DNA from: Fontisubflavum oceani
GTDB lineage: Bacteria > Pseudomonadota > Alphaproteobacteria > Rhodobacterales > Rhodobacteraceae
Reading direction: 5' to 3'
Assembly (NCBI RefSeq): GCF_030407165.1
Contig: NZ_CP129111.1
Location: forward strand, 1,922,001-1,986,000
DNA: 64,000 nucleotides
The notes beneath the pieces are model-generated. The model did no database searches, was not told the origin of the DNA, and saw only the letters and a list, made by a program, of their open reading frames with translations. Of the stretch, positions 1-8,019 are shown piece by piece. How positions within the stretch are numbered: position 1 is the stretch's first letter; each line of letters opens with the position of its first letter. The translations under genes and the position numbers were made by a program.

Positions 1-609
1 CAGGCGCGCGGCAAGTTCGGCCAGGACCACTTCGGTGATGAACGGCATATCGAAGCTGCGGGCCTCGTCGAGCGCGATCCATTGCAGATGGCTCAGCTCA
101 TCCTCTGCACGGGAGAAATCATCGGGGTCATTGGCCAGGTGCTCGGCCTCGGCCAAGAAAAACCGGGCATCGAAGCGGCGCGGGCGCCCGGGCGGCGTGA
201 TGGCGCGAAAAATAAAATCAAGCGCGGCCCCATCGGGCAGGTGCCCGGTGGCCAGATAGCCGCGCCAGCCTTTCGGAGCCTCAAAGGCATTGGTGCGCGG
301 GTCGGCATGGCCCAGAAGCAGGCCGGTTTCTTCCCAAAGCTCCCGGGTCGCCGCAGCGATCAGCGCTTCGGGCGGGGTCAATGCTTTGGCGGCGAGTTGT
401 GTGCGGGCAGTCGGTGCGGGTGCGCGGCCTAAAGGAATGGTGGCGTCCACAGCATCCACCGCGCCGCCGGGAAACACGAATTTCGAGGGCATGAAGACAG
501 CGCTGTGGCCGCGTTGGCCCATCAAGACGCGCGGGCGCGTGGCGGCATCGCGCAAAACGATGATCGTCGCCGCATCGCGGATGGCGGTTTTGTCCGGCTG
601 ATCGGTCAT
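1..609 (-). CDS. Nudix family hydrolase (C-terminus beyond window)
   Basis: The reading frame runs from ATG at 609 to the window edge with no stop, giving the first 203 residues. It begins MTDQPDKTAIRDAATIIVLR. A Nudix signature is visible: FVFPGGAV, then after an insertion RELWEETGLLL, where Glu residues of the REUxEE core would bind the divalent metal for hydrolysis of a nucleoside-diphosphate-X substrate. The insertion between GG and the RExxEE helix is typical of the longer CoA/ADP-ribose-type Nudix proteins of alphaproteobacteria, but the substrate cannot be named. It lies 31 bp downstream of the DUF983 gene on the same strand, so the two may be co-transcribed, a pairing I believe is common in Rhodobacterales. 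Confidence 0.85.
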   Translation of the reverse strand, partial: MTDQPDKTAIRDAATIIVLRDAATRPRVLMGQRGHSAVFMPSKFVFPGGAVDAVDATIPLGRAPAPTARTQLAAKALTPPEALIAAATRELWEETGLLLGHADPRTNAFEAPKGWRGYLATGHLPDGAALDFIFRAITPPGRPRRFDARFFLAEAEHLANDPDDFSRAEDELSHLQWIALDEARSFDMPFITEVVLAELAARL

Positions 610-640
610 GATCCGCCCTGCGAAAGGATCGATCGCTTGG

Positions 641-1036
641 TCAGAATCCGTGCATCCGTTTGGCCCATTGAATCCCCACAATCATGCCTTTGAACCTGGG
701 CAAGAGGTATAGAGACATAAGGATCGCGCCAACCGAAAACACCGCCGCGAGGACGTATGGCCCAGGTTGCCAACGCTCAAAGACAAACAGCATCAGTGTG
801 CCGAGGATTTTCGCGGTGACCAGGATTGTCAGATAAGCCGGGCCATCATCGGCACGCGCATGAGACAAGTCTTCGCCACAGGTGCCGCAAGACGGACGCA
901 GTTTCAGATAGCTCTTAAAAATCGTGCCCTCGCCGCAATTGGGGCAACGCTGGCGCAGGCCGCGGCGCATGGCGGGCCAAGTCGGGCGTTCGGGTGAACC
1001 TGCCTCAAAGGCAGGTCTGTCGGGGACATGGGTCAT
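641..1036 (-). CDS. DUF983 family membrane protein
   Basis: 131 residues from ATG at 1036. An upstream in-frame ATG at 1132 would add 32 residues of low-complexity sequence and is not favoured. The N-terminal half has two CxxC pairs (RCPNCGEGTIF and SCGTCGEDL), a zinc-ribbon arrangement. It is followed by two hydrophobic helices (around AYLTILVTAKILGTLMLFVF and YVLAAVFSVGAILMSLYLL) and the C-terminal GIQWAKRMHGF tail. This is the DUF983 pattern: a small inner-membrane protein of unknown function. It is immediately upstream of the Nudix gene. Confidence 0.85.
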   Translation of the reverse strand: MTHVPDRPAFEAGSPERPTWPAMRRGLRQRCPNCGEGTIFKSYLKLRPSCGTCGEDLSHARADDGPAYLTILVTAKILGTLMLFVFERWQPGPYVLAAVFSVGAILMSLYLLPRFKGMIVGIQWAKRMHGF

Positions 1037-1200
1037 GGGGACTCTGATATACTGTCGTTTCCTGCGTCCTGACTTAGCACCTGGATGTGCTGCCGGACAG
1101 AGAGGCGTTTCGTCGCGATGATACGATGCCAAAATAATTCGACGGAACTCTGATCGGCCCCCGTGGAAAGGGGCAGACAGGCAAAGAAAAGGAGTTTCGC

Positions 1201-1695
1201 ATGTCCTCTCGTAAAGCAGTGATTATGGGCGTTTTGGTATCCGTGGCATTGACTGCGGCCGTGCCGGTGGTGGCCCAAGGATTTGGAGGCCCCCGCGGCC
1301 CGCAAGTTCTTTTTGAAGAATTGGATCTGAATGGCGATGGCGAGATCAGCCAAGAGGAAATGCTCAACCATCACGAGGGCCGGTTTGACCGCGCCGATGC
1401 GGATGGCGACGGGGTGTTGACACGCGACGAGATGATCGCCGCGGGGCAGGCCCGCGTTGAGGCCGGTGTCGACCGGATGCTGGAGCGGCTTGATAGCGAC
1501 GAAGATGGGGCAATCAGCCAGGCCGAGATGGAGGCCGCCGCCGAAGACCGGCAAGAACGGCGTCAGGCCCGGATGTTCGACCGTTTGGATGCCGATGACA
1601 GCGGCACGATCAGCGCCGAAGAGTTCGAAGACGCCGCGGAGCGGATGCGCGAGCGGCGTGGCGGCCATGGGCTCTTTGGCCGCGACCGCGGGTAA
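1201..1695 (+). CDS. Secreted EF-hand calcium-binding protein
   Basis: 164 residues. A signal peptide is visible (KAVIMGVLVSVALTAAVPVVA then Q), so the mature protein is probably periplasmic. Four EF-hand loops with the D-x-D/N-x-D/S-G pattern and a Glu at loop position 12 lie at about residues 42-53 (DLNGDGEISQEE), 66-77 (DADGDGVLTRDE), 98-109 (DSDEDGAISQAE) and 130-141 (DADDSGTISAEE). They should bind calcium as two pairs. A good ribosome site (AAAAGGAG) precedes the ATG. The gene sits 65 bp upstream of the ECF sigma factor and may belong to the same envelope-stress unit; its own partner is unknown. Confidence 0.85.
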   Translation: MSSRKAVIMGVLVSVALTAAVPVVAQGFGGPRGPQVLFEELDLNGDGEISQEEMLNHHEGRFDRADADGDGVLTRDEMIAAGQARVEAGVDRMLERLDSDEDGAISQAEMEAAAEDRQERRQARMFDRLDADDSGTISAEEFEDAAERMRERRGGHGLFGRDRG

Positions 1696-1760
1696 GACAG
1701 GCACGCTGGCGGCAGGGGTTTCGCCTTTGTCGCCCGCGCGCGATCACGCTAAGCAGGGGC

Positions 1761-2351
1761 ATGGTGCAGGTGGATGCCGAGCTGGATCAGTTGGAGGATG
1801 GTGCCTTGATGGTGCTTTACGCCAATGGAGATCAAGGGGCCGCGCGGGTCTTGACGGCGCGGCTCCTGCCGCGTGTGTTTAGCCATGCCGTGCGGGTTTT
1901 GGGCGATCGGGCCGAGGCCGAAGATGTGGCGCAAGACGCGATGATGCGGCTTTGGCGTGCGGCGGCGACTTGGCGACCTGATGGCGCGGCGAAGCCGGGC
2001 ACGTGGCTCTATCGCGTCACTGCCAATCTTGTCGTGGATCGGTTGCGCCGCTCGGGGCGCGCGGTCGGTCTGGACGCGGTGGAGGAGCCTGCCGACGAGG
2101 CTGAGAGTGCCGAGGCGCGCTTGATGCGGCAAGGGCGGATGGCGGCCTTGGATGCGGGGCTGGCGCGGTTGCCGGAACGGCAACGCCAGGCCGTGGTTTT
2201 GCGGCATATCGAGGGTTTGTCGAACCCGGAGATTGCCGCAGTGTTGGACATCAGCACCGAAGCGGTGGAAAGTTTGACGGCGCGGGGCAAACGCGCGCTG
2301 GCGGCCAATCTGGCCGGTCAGAAGGAGGCATTGGGCTATGGTGACGGATAA
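1761..2351 (+). CDS. ECF-type RNA polymerase sigma factor
   Basis: 196 residues, the size of a group 4 sigma-70 factor. Region 2 is seen at about residues 25-95 (AEAEDVAQDAMMRLWRA, then KPGTWLYRVTANLVVDRLRR). Region 4 is at about 130-185 (LPERQRQAVVLRHIEGLSN, PEIAAVLDISTEAVESLTAR), the helix-turn-helix that reads the -35 element. The stop overlaps the start of the next gene by 14 bp, the arrangement expected for a sigma factor followed by its membrane anti-sigma or sensor partner. The order EF-hand, ECF sigma, small membrane protein, heavy-metal-sensor-like protein suggests a response to metal or envelope stress; the inducing signal is inferred only. Confidence 0.88.
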   Translation: MVQVDAELDQLEDGALMVLYANGDQGAARVLTARLLPRVFSHAVRVLGDRAEAEDVAQDAMMRLWRAAATWRPDGAAKPGTWLYRVTANLVVDRLRRSGRAVGLDAVEEPADEAESAEARLMRQGRMAALDAGLARLPERQRQAVVLRHIEGLSNPEIAAVLDISTEAVESLTARGKRALAANLAGQKEALGYGDG

Positions 2352-2693
2352 GGATGATCTTTCAGCACTTCTTGCTGAGGCGCGCCAGGATGCCATCCCG
2401 AGCGTTGATCTGACGGCGCGGGTCTTGGCGGATGCGGCGGCGGTTCATGCCGTGCCGCAGGCCGCCCATCGGCCCGAGGTGGTTGGTTCGGCCAAGTGCT
2501 GGGCGCGATTGGCGGTTGGCCCGGTGTGTCGGGTTTGGCGATGGCGGGGGTCACCGGATTGATGATTGGCGTCTATGCCACCGAGAGTGTGGATGTGTTG
2601 TTGAACGGGCAACTGACGAGCTTGACCGGTGGTGATAGCTCGGGGCTGTTCCCCGCGATTGATGGCCTGGCATTTGCGTTAGAGGAGGGCTGA
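2338..2693 (+). CDS. Small single-span membrane protein, possible anti-sigma factor (frameshifted)
   Basis: The start (MVTDKDDLSALLAEARQD) overlaps the end of the sigma-factor gene. The open frame is good to about position 2475 (AAHRP), after which the sensible reading continues in another frame as GGWFGQVLGAIGGWP, a hydrophobic span (GVSGLAMAGVTGLMIGVYA) and the end FPAIDGLAFALEEG. One base appears to be missing near 2472-2485. The repaired product would be about 118 residues with a cytoplasmic N-terminus and one membrane helix. Position and topology suggest a partner or anti-sigma of the ECF factor, but no known zinc anti-sigma motif is visible. The break may be a sequencing error, since several genes here show the same lesion. 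Confidence 0.55.
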
Positions 2694-2698
2694 ACACC

Positions 2699-3218
2699 AT
2701 GGTTGAGACCCCTAATCCACCGTCGGCGCGGCGCCCGGCAGGTCGTGGCTTGAAGATTGCGCTTGTGCTGTCGTTGGTGGCGAATGTGATGATTGTTGGC
2801 GTAATCGCGGGCGCGGTCTGGGGCAAGATCGGTGGACCGTCCGGCGATGAGAATGGGCCGATGTCGTTGAGGAACTTGGGTCTTGGCCCGATGGTTTTTG
2901 TGCTGGAGCGAGACGATCGGGCGGCATTACGGGCGCGGATGGCGGAGGATGCAGATCGGTTCCGCCCTGAACTGCGCGGTTTAGGACGGTCCGTTCATGC
3001 ATTCAGTGACGCTCTTCGGACGGAGCCGTTTGACCGCGCCGCTGCCGCGGCGGCGCTTCCAGCAGCAACGCGGTCATGTGCAGGGGTTGCAGACCGAGGG
3101 GCATCGGGTCTTGTTGGATCAACTGGACGTGATGACGCCAGAGGCGCGTACCGATCTGGCTGACCGACTGCAGAGACGATTGTCGCGGAGCAGGCCTGAT
3201 CGAGATGGGCGGCCGTGA
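2699..3218 (+). CDS. Periplasmic heavy-metal sensor / CpxP-like protein (frameshifted)
   Basis: An N-terminal cytoplasmic stretch leads into one membrane helix (KIALVLSLVANVMIVGVIAG) and a charged periplasmic helical domain (DDRAALRARMAEDADRFRPE), as in the Spy/CpxP-like heavy-metal-sensor family. Near 3050-3060 the frame is lost. The other frame then gives the expected end: QQQRGHVQGLQTEGHRVLLD, a leucine-rich middle with MTPEARTDLADRLQRR, and a stop at 3218. One extra base (about 3058) explains it. The repaired protein is about 172 residues. It is the last gene of the ECF-sigma unit, 5 bp after the preceding stop, and probably modulates or reports envelope or metal stress. Confidence 0.6.
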
Positions 3219-3278
3219 GCCGACTACGCTTGAGCGTGCTTCCCTCGTGATTTTGCCAAGCCACCGGTGCGGTTGTGG

Positions 3279-4649
3279 CTATGCGGCGGAGGCGGTGGCC
3301 ATTGTGACGAGGTTGCGGCCTTCCGATTTCGAGTCATACAGGGCTTGATCCGCGCGCTTTAGGATCGCTTTGGCGGAATCCTCGCTCTCTTGCGAAAGAG
3401 CGATCCCAACGCTCATCGTGACCGAAATCGGTTCCGCCCCGGTCGCGACCATAATCGGGGTGCTTCCAACGGCCAAGCGAAGCCGCTCTGCCACCTCTAG
3501 CGCGCGAGTCCTGTCTGCATCGGGAATGGCCACGAGGAACTCTTCGCCGCCAATCCGTGCCACAAGATCCATGCTGCGGAGCTGCGCTCGAAGCCGTTTT
3601 GCCACAACCGCCAGAACACTGTCGCCAGCGGCATGGCCGTGGCGATCATTCACCTCTTTGAAAAAGTCGAGATCCAGCATCATCACGGCGATGCTTGTCC
3701 CACGATGGGCGAGCATCCGGTCCAGGTGATGCAAGGCGTAGCGCCGATTGTGGAGCCCGGTCAGGCTGTCGGTTACGGCTAGTTCCAACCCCGCATCCAC
3801 GGTTGAGCGCAGCCGGTCAGACTGCCGTTTGCGGCGAAGTTGCGTTTTGATCCGCACCGCCAGCTCATCGGCATCCAGCGGCTCATAGAGAATATCGCCA
3901 GCGCCGAGATCAAGCGCGATTGCGGCACGCTCGGCATCGCCAGAGGGCAAAATCATCAGAGTGGCTGCATGCCGGGTCACCGGTCGGGAGCGTAAATCAG
4001 ACAGGAGCCGAAGCCCGTCATTGCGACTGGCCAGATCCGCGGAAATCACAAAAACGTCGGGTGCGTCCCTTGTGCCAAACTCGGCCAGCGCATGCTCCCG
4101 CGGGACAATCTCCACTTTGCCGGCGCGTTTCCCTTCAAGGGCGTGTTTCCAGACCACAGCAGTCGGCCCATCCGGGGCGACAAGGGCGATTCGACCAGGG
4201 CCTTCAAACGCCGTTGCGCCCTCGGCAAAGCCAAGTTCGGCGCAGGTCTCTTCGCGGAGGCGCAATTCACGCTGCGTATCGCGGGCGCGCAGGAGAGAGC
4301 GTACCCGGGCAAGGAGGGCGATCTCATCCACGGGTTTGGTCAGGAAATCATCGGCGCCCTTTTCCAAGCCTTTCATTTTGCTATCTTTATCCGCCATGGC
4401 AGTGATTAGAATGACCGGAATGTCGGCTGTGTCAGGGTCCGCTTTTAGCTTCTCACAGACGGTGACACCGCTCATATCGGGCATCAGCACATCCAGAAGG
4501 ATCAAGTCGGGCCTTTCTGACTTGGCTTTTCTGAGCGCATCTTCCCCACAATCGGCCTGAATCACCTCGTAATAGGCGACCGATAGTTTTACCTTCATCA
4601 CGATCCGGTTGGTCGCAACATCGTCGACGACTAAGATACGCCCTGTCAT
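3279..4649 (-). CDS. pleD: PleD-type response regulator diguanylate cyclase
   Basis: 456 residues, matching Caulobacter PleD in length and layout: REC domain (1-120, phospho-acceptor D53 in LLDVLMPDMSG), a second divergent REC-like adaptor (about 150-275), and a C-terminal GGDEF domain. The active site is GGEEF at 367-371. A canonical allosteric I-site RxxD (RSMD, 358-361) lies five residues upstream, so feedback inhibition by cyclic-di-GMP is expected. The enzyme makes c-di-GMP from two GTP and should promote the surface-attached state. That is relevant to the adhesin and glycan loci elsewhere in the window, although no direct link can be seen. Confidence 0.95.
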   Translation of the reverse strand: MTGRILVVDDVATNRIVMKVKLSVAYYEVIQADCGEDALRKAKSERPDLILLDVLMPDMSGVTVCEKLKADPDTADIPVILITAMADKDSKMKGLEKGADDFLTKPVDEIALLARVRSLLRARDTQRELRLREETCAELGFAEGATAFEGPGRIALVAPDGPTAVVWKHALEGKRAGKVEIVPREHALAEFGTRDAPDVFVISADLASRNDGLRLLSDLRSRPVTRHAATLMILPSGDAERAAIALDLGAGDILYEPLDADELAVRIKTQLRRKRQSDRLRSTVDAGLELAVTDSLTGLHNRRYALHHLDRMLAHRGTSIAVMMLDLDFFKEVNDRHGHAAGDSVLAVVAKRLRAQLRSMDLVARIGGEEFLVAIPDADRTRALEVAERLRLAVGSTPIMVATGAEPISVTMSVGIALSQESEDSAKAILKRADQALYDSKSEGRNLVTMATASAA

Positions 4650-4705
4650 ACTCGAAGCTCCACTCTGTCCATCATGGGCTTGACGTCAGCTATGCGCTCG
4701 AAAAG

Positions 4706-4722
4706 TTAACAAACTATTTAAC
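4706..4722. promoter_or_regulatory. Imperfect CtrA-like site between pleD and DUF3572 gene
   Basis: Between the divergent starts of pleD (4649) and the DUF3572 gene (4743) the sequence reads TTAA, eight bases, then TTAAC. The CtrA full site is TTAA-N7-TTAAC, so the spacer is one base too long. Either it is a weak or chance site, or one base is wrong in this indel-prone sequence. It lies 57-73 bp upstream of pleD. Confidence 0.25.
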
Positions 4723-4742
4723 GTTGAGGTCAACTCTTTCCC

Positions 4743-5021
4743 ATGATGCAGGATTCCGCCGAAAATGTTGCCCTAGGGGCACTTACATGGCTTGCCACGG
4801 ACCAGGCGCTTTTTGAGGTCTTTTTGGGGTCAACCGGCGCATCCGTCGATGATGTGAAGGAGCGCGCTGCCGATCCACAGTTCCTGGCGGGTGTTTTGGA
4901 GTTCATTTTGATGGACGATGACTGGGTTGTGGCATGCTGCGATACGTTGAACCTGAGTTATGAAAACCTTGGCCTTGCACGGCAAGCGCTGCCGGGCGGC
5001 GATCTTCCGAATTGGACGTGA
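4743..5021 (+). CDS. DUF3572 family protein
   Basis: 92 residues: MMQDSAENVALGALTWLATD and so on, with the conserved ALGALTWLA and FLGSTGAS segments and the acidic ILMDDDWVVACC motif of DUF3572. These are small soluble helical proteins of unknown function confined largely to alphaproteobacteria. It is divergent from pleD, an adjacency I believe recurs in Rhodobacterales, so a link to c-di-GMP signalling is possible but untested. The start at 4743 directly follows the shared 93-bp intergenic region. Confidence 0.8.
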   Translation: MMQDSAENVALGALTWLATDQALFEVFLGSTGASVDDVKERAADPQFLAGVLEFILMDDDWVVACCDTLNLSYENLGLARQALPGGDLPNWT

Positions 5022-5037
5022 GATCGACTCCCGTGGC

Positions 5038-5493
5038 TCAGCCGAGCGCGCTGTCTTCTTCGCCGCTGCGGAGTTTGCCCAAGAGACGGTTTAACTCGGC
5101 GCGTTCACTTGCGGAGAGTTTGTCGTTGAAATGAGCGATATTCTCCGAGCAAATCGGCATCGCGTCGGTTAGCCGTTGGCGCCCTTCGTCGGTCAAGGCC
5201 ACCTCGGTCGTGCGGCGATCCTGACGACCGATGCTCCGCGCGATCAACCCCTCATCTTCGAGTTGCCGCAGCGCTCGCGATGTTGCGGTCCGGTCGATGC
5301 CAACAAAACTGGCGATCTCGGAGGGGTTCTTTAGTTGATCCTCTCCGACGGCCAGCAAGATACACCAGCCGGCCCGGGTCAGTCCGAAGTTGCGCAAACC
5401 CTCTTCAACCCGCCGCTCAATCAGGCGCGCGGTTTGCGAGGTGTGAAAACTGATGCTGTCATGCAGCCCGAAGCGGGGTTTTGTGCCATCCAT
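5038..5493 (-). CDS. MarR family transcriptional regulator
   Basis: 151 residues with the winged-helix layout of MarR: dimerisation helices at both ends and a central DNA-binding region (NPSEIASFVGIDRTATSRAL) followed by the wing signature RSIGRQDRRTTEVALTDEGR, which holds the conserved DxR. It probably binds DNA as a dimer and releases on binding a small phenolic or lipophilic ligand. It is divergent from the HAD gene across 86 bp containing a short palindrome, a likely site of autoregulation. The ligand and regulon are unknown. Confidence 0.88.
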   Translation of the reverse strand: MDGTKPRFGLHDSISFHTSQTARLIERRVEEGLRNFGLTRAGWCILLAVGEDQLKNPSEIASFVGIDRTATSRALRQLEDEGLIARSIGRQDRRTTEVALTDEGRQRLTDAMPICSENIAHFNDKLSASERAELNRLLGKLRSGEEDSALG

Positions 5494-5509
5494 GGCAGAT
5501 ACAATGGCG

Positions 5510-5523
5510 TTATGGTTGCATAA
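5510..5523. promoter_or_regulatory. Short palindrome in MarR/HAD intergenic region
   Basis: TTATG-gttg-CATAA, five-base perfect arms with a four-base centre, 17-30 bp upstream of the MarR start and 57-70 bp upstream of the HAD start. Size and position suit a MarR operator; that is inference. Confidence 0.35.
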
Positions 5524-5579
5524 TGGTCAAGTCACAGTCAGTGCTTTGTCCCATGCGGCACAGAATAAAGGCATCGAGT

Positions 5580-6323
5580 ATGATCACCGGTATTCTTTTC
5601 GACAAAGACGGTACGCTGTTTGATTTCGAGGCCAGCTGGACGGGTTGGGCCAGCGGTGTCTTGCTGGATTTGGCCGATGGCGACTCGGAGAAAGCGATTC
5701 ATCTGGGGCGGTGGATTGGGTTTGATTTTGCGGCTGGCCGGTTTGAGCCGGACAGCGTCGCGATTGCCGGGACATTGGACGAGACGACATCCGCGCTTCT
5801 GCAGGGTCTGCCGCATATGACCCACGACGCCTTGATCACGGTTTTGCGCACGTCCGGCGCGACGGCCCAGATGGTCGAGGCTGTGCCGCTTGCGCCCTAT
5901 CTGGATGATCTTCGGACGCGCGGGGTGCGTCTTGGCGTGGCGACGAATGATTCTGAGGTCTTGGCGCGATCACATCTCGCGGCCTTCGATGTCGACACCT
6001 CCTTTGACTATATCGCCGGTGCCGATAGCGGGTTCGGCGCAAAGCCAGGCCCTGGCATGTGCCTTGGGTTCTCAGATCAGTTTGATCTGGCACCGGAGAC
6101 GGTGCTGATGGTGGGGGATAGCCGCCATGACCTGATGGCGGCGCAAGCGGCGGGGATGATTGGGGTTGGTGTTTTGACCGGCATGGCTGGCGCAGACGAC
6201 TTGTCTGATTTGGCGCAAGTGGTTCTGCCCGATATCGGGCATGTCCCGGGGTGGCTGGATGCCACCTATGGACCCGATACGCCGGGTCATCGTCAAAATA
6301 CGACGCGATCGGTCGCTATCTGA
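5580..6323 (+). CDS. HAD family hydrolase (phosphatase)
   Basis: 247 residues from ATG at 5580. The start is chosen because motif I must be near the N-terminus: ILFDKDGTLFDF, with the nucleophile and acid/base aspartates of D-x-D. Motif II (GVATNDSE) and motifs III/IV (GAKPGPGM and MVGDSRHDLMAAQAAG) are also present, so this is a phosphoglycolate-phosphatase-like member with an alpha-helical cap (about residues 16-85). It should hydrolyse a small phosphorylated metabolite. The last 25 residues after WLDATYG are not typical of the family and may be a lineage-specific tail. Divergent from the MarR gene. Confidence 0.85.
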   Translation: MITGILFDKDGTLFDFEASWTGWASGVLLDLADGDSEKAIHLGRWIGFDFAAGRFEPDSVAIAGTLDETTSALLQGLPHMTHDALITVLRTSGATAQMVEAVPLAPYLDDLRTRGVRLGVATNDSEVLARSHLAAFDVDTSFDYIAGADSGFGAKPGPGMCLGFSDQFDLAPETVLMVGDSRHDLMAAQAAGMIGVGVLTGMAGADDLSDLAQVVLPDIGHVPGWLDATYGPDTPGHRQNTTRSVAI

Positions 6324-6385
6324 ACCTCCAAACCGGCCTGACCAAGGCAATCTGGTTCAGCCGAACGCCTTGGGAGAGACTTGAT

Positions 6386-7944
6386 ATGACTGCCGAACCA
6401 TCGCCCCGCCGCCGTCGTTCCGGAGGCCGCAAAGGCCATGCCGACCGGGCCGGTCAGGCGACGATTGATCAAATGCCCTGGGGGTTGATCCGCAACACCG
6501 ACAAGCCGACCGAGCCGCTGGACGACGAGGGTGTGCAGGCGATCCATAAAGGGGCGATGCATATCCTGAGCGAAATCGGGATCGAGTTTCTGAACGATGA
6601 GGCGCGCGAGATTCTGGCCGAGGCGGGCTGCAAGATCGACGGCGAAAACGTCTTCATGGATGAGGCGTTTGTGATGGAGATGATCGGCCATGCGCCCGAT
6701 AGCTTCACCCTCACGCCGCGCAATCTTGATCGGCAGTTGGTCATCGGCGGCGATTACCTGACGTTTGGCAATGTCTCGTCACCCCCCAATGCATGGGATA
6801 TGGAGCGCGGCAAACGCTCCGGCGATTTCGAGACTTACAAAGAGTTCCTGAAACTCACCCAGTATTTCAACTGCATCCATTTCGCGGGCGGCTATGCGCC
6901 GGAGCCGATCGATATTCACCCGTCGGTTCGGCATCTGGATTGCCTCTATGAGAAGCTGACCCTGACCGACAAAGTCGCGCATGCCTATTCGCTTGGGGCG
7001 GAGCGGGTCGAAGACGTGATGGAAATGGTCCGGATCGCGGGGGGCTGAGCCATGAAGAGTTCGACGCCACGCCGCGGATGTATACCAATATCAACTCGGT
7101 CTCGCCGCTGAAACATGATTTCCCGATGCTGGACGGTGCGATGCGCCTGGCGCGGCGGGGGCAACCGACGGTGGTCACGCCCTTCACGCTGGCCGGTGCC
7201 ATGGCACCGGTGACCATGTCGGGCGCCGTGGCCCTGTCTTTGGCCGAAGGCTTGGCGGCCATTGCACTCTTGCAATACATCAACCCGGGCTGCCCCGTGG
7301 CGATTGGCACCTTCACCTCGAATGTCGACATGAAATCCGGCGCTCCAGCGTTCGGCACCCCGGAATACATGCGTGCCACACAGATGACAGGACAGATGGC
7401 GCGGTTCTATGGGCTGCCGATGCGGTCTTCCGGTGTCTGTGCGGCGAATGTGCCCGATGGGCAGGCGATGTGGGAAACCTCGCAGAGCCTTTGGGCGGCC
7501 GTGCAGTCGGGAACCAACATGGTGTATCACGCCGCCGGATGGCTTGAAGGCGGGTTAATCGCGTCACCAGAGAAATTCGTGATGGATTGCGAAATTCTGC
7601 AGCAAATTCAGCGGTATTTTGAGCCAGCGCTCTGGGCAACGGGCGATGACGAGATTGGGCTTGAGGCAATCCGGGAGGTGGGGCCAGGCGGGCACTACTT
7701 CGGCTGCGCCCATACGCAGGAACGCTATCAGACGGCGTTTTATCAGCCGTTTCTATCGGATTGGCGCAATTTCGAGGCCTGGCAACTCGATGGCAGCGTC
7801 TGGACCGCCGAACGCGCGCACCGGATGTACAAGCGCATCTTGGCCGAGTTCGAGCCACCCGCGATGGATATCGCGATCCGTGAGGAGCTGCAGGCCTTCG
7901 TCGCAAAGCGTAAGGAAGAGGGTGGAGCCCCGACCGATTTCTAG
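6386..7944 (+). CDS. MttB-superfamily corrinoid methyltransferase (frameshifted)
   Basis: Start ATG 6386 with GGGAGAGAC upstream. The N-terminal half (DQMPWGLIRNTDKPTEPLDD, and onward to VEDVMEMVRIA) and the C-terminal half (LSHEEFDATPRMYTNINSVS to EEGGAPTDF) lie in different frames. One G is missing in or beside the G run 7039-7044, which otherwise creates an early TGA. Repaired length is about 519 residues, usual for the trimethylamine/glycine-betaine methyltransferase family. No in-frame TAG is present, so this is the non-pyrrolysine branch, which demethylates quaternary amines such as glycine betaine or related substrates and passes the methyl group to a corrinoid protein. No corrinoid protein gene is adjacent. 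Substrate not determined. Confidence 0.8.
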
Positions 7945-8019
7945 GCTGCGTTCCCCGCTGCCTTACGTGTCGCCACCCGCCTGCTAGACAAACGGCGATG
8001 CCCGACCTAGCGTCGCGTT

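Noticed and set aside
4706..4722. Second CtrA full site before pleD
   Set aside because: Spacer is eight, not seven; kept only as a low-confidence feature and not as a finding.
6386..7944. Pyrrolysine read-through as explanation of the split methyltransferase
   Set aside because: The interrupting stop is TGA created by a shift at a G run, not an in-frame TAG; the second half is in another frame.
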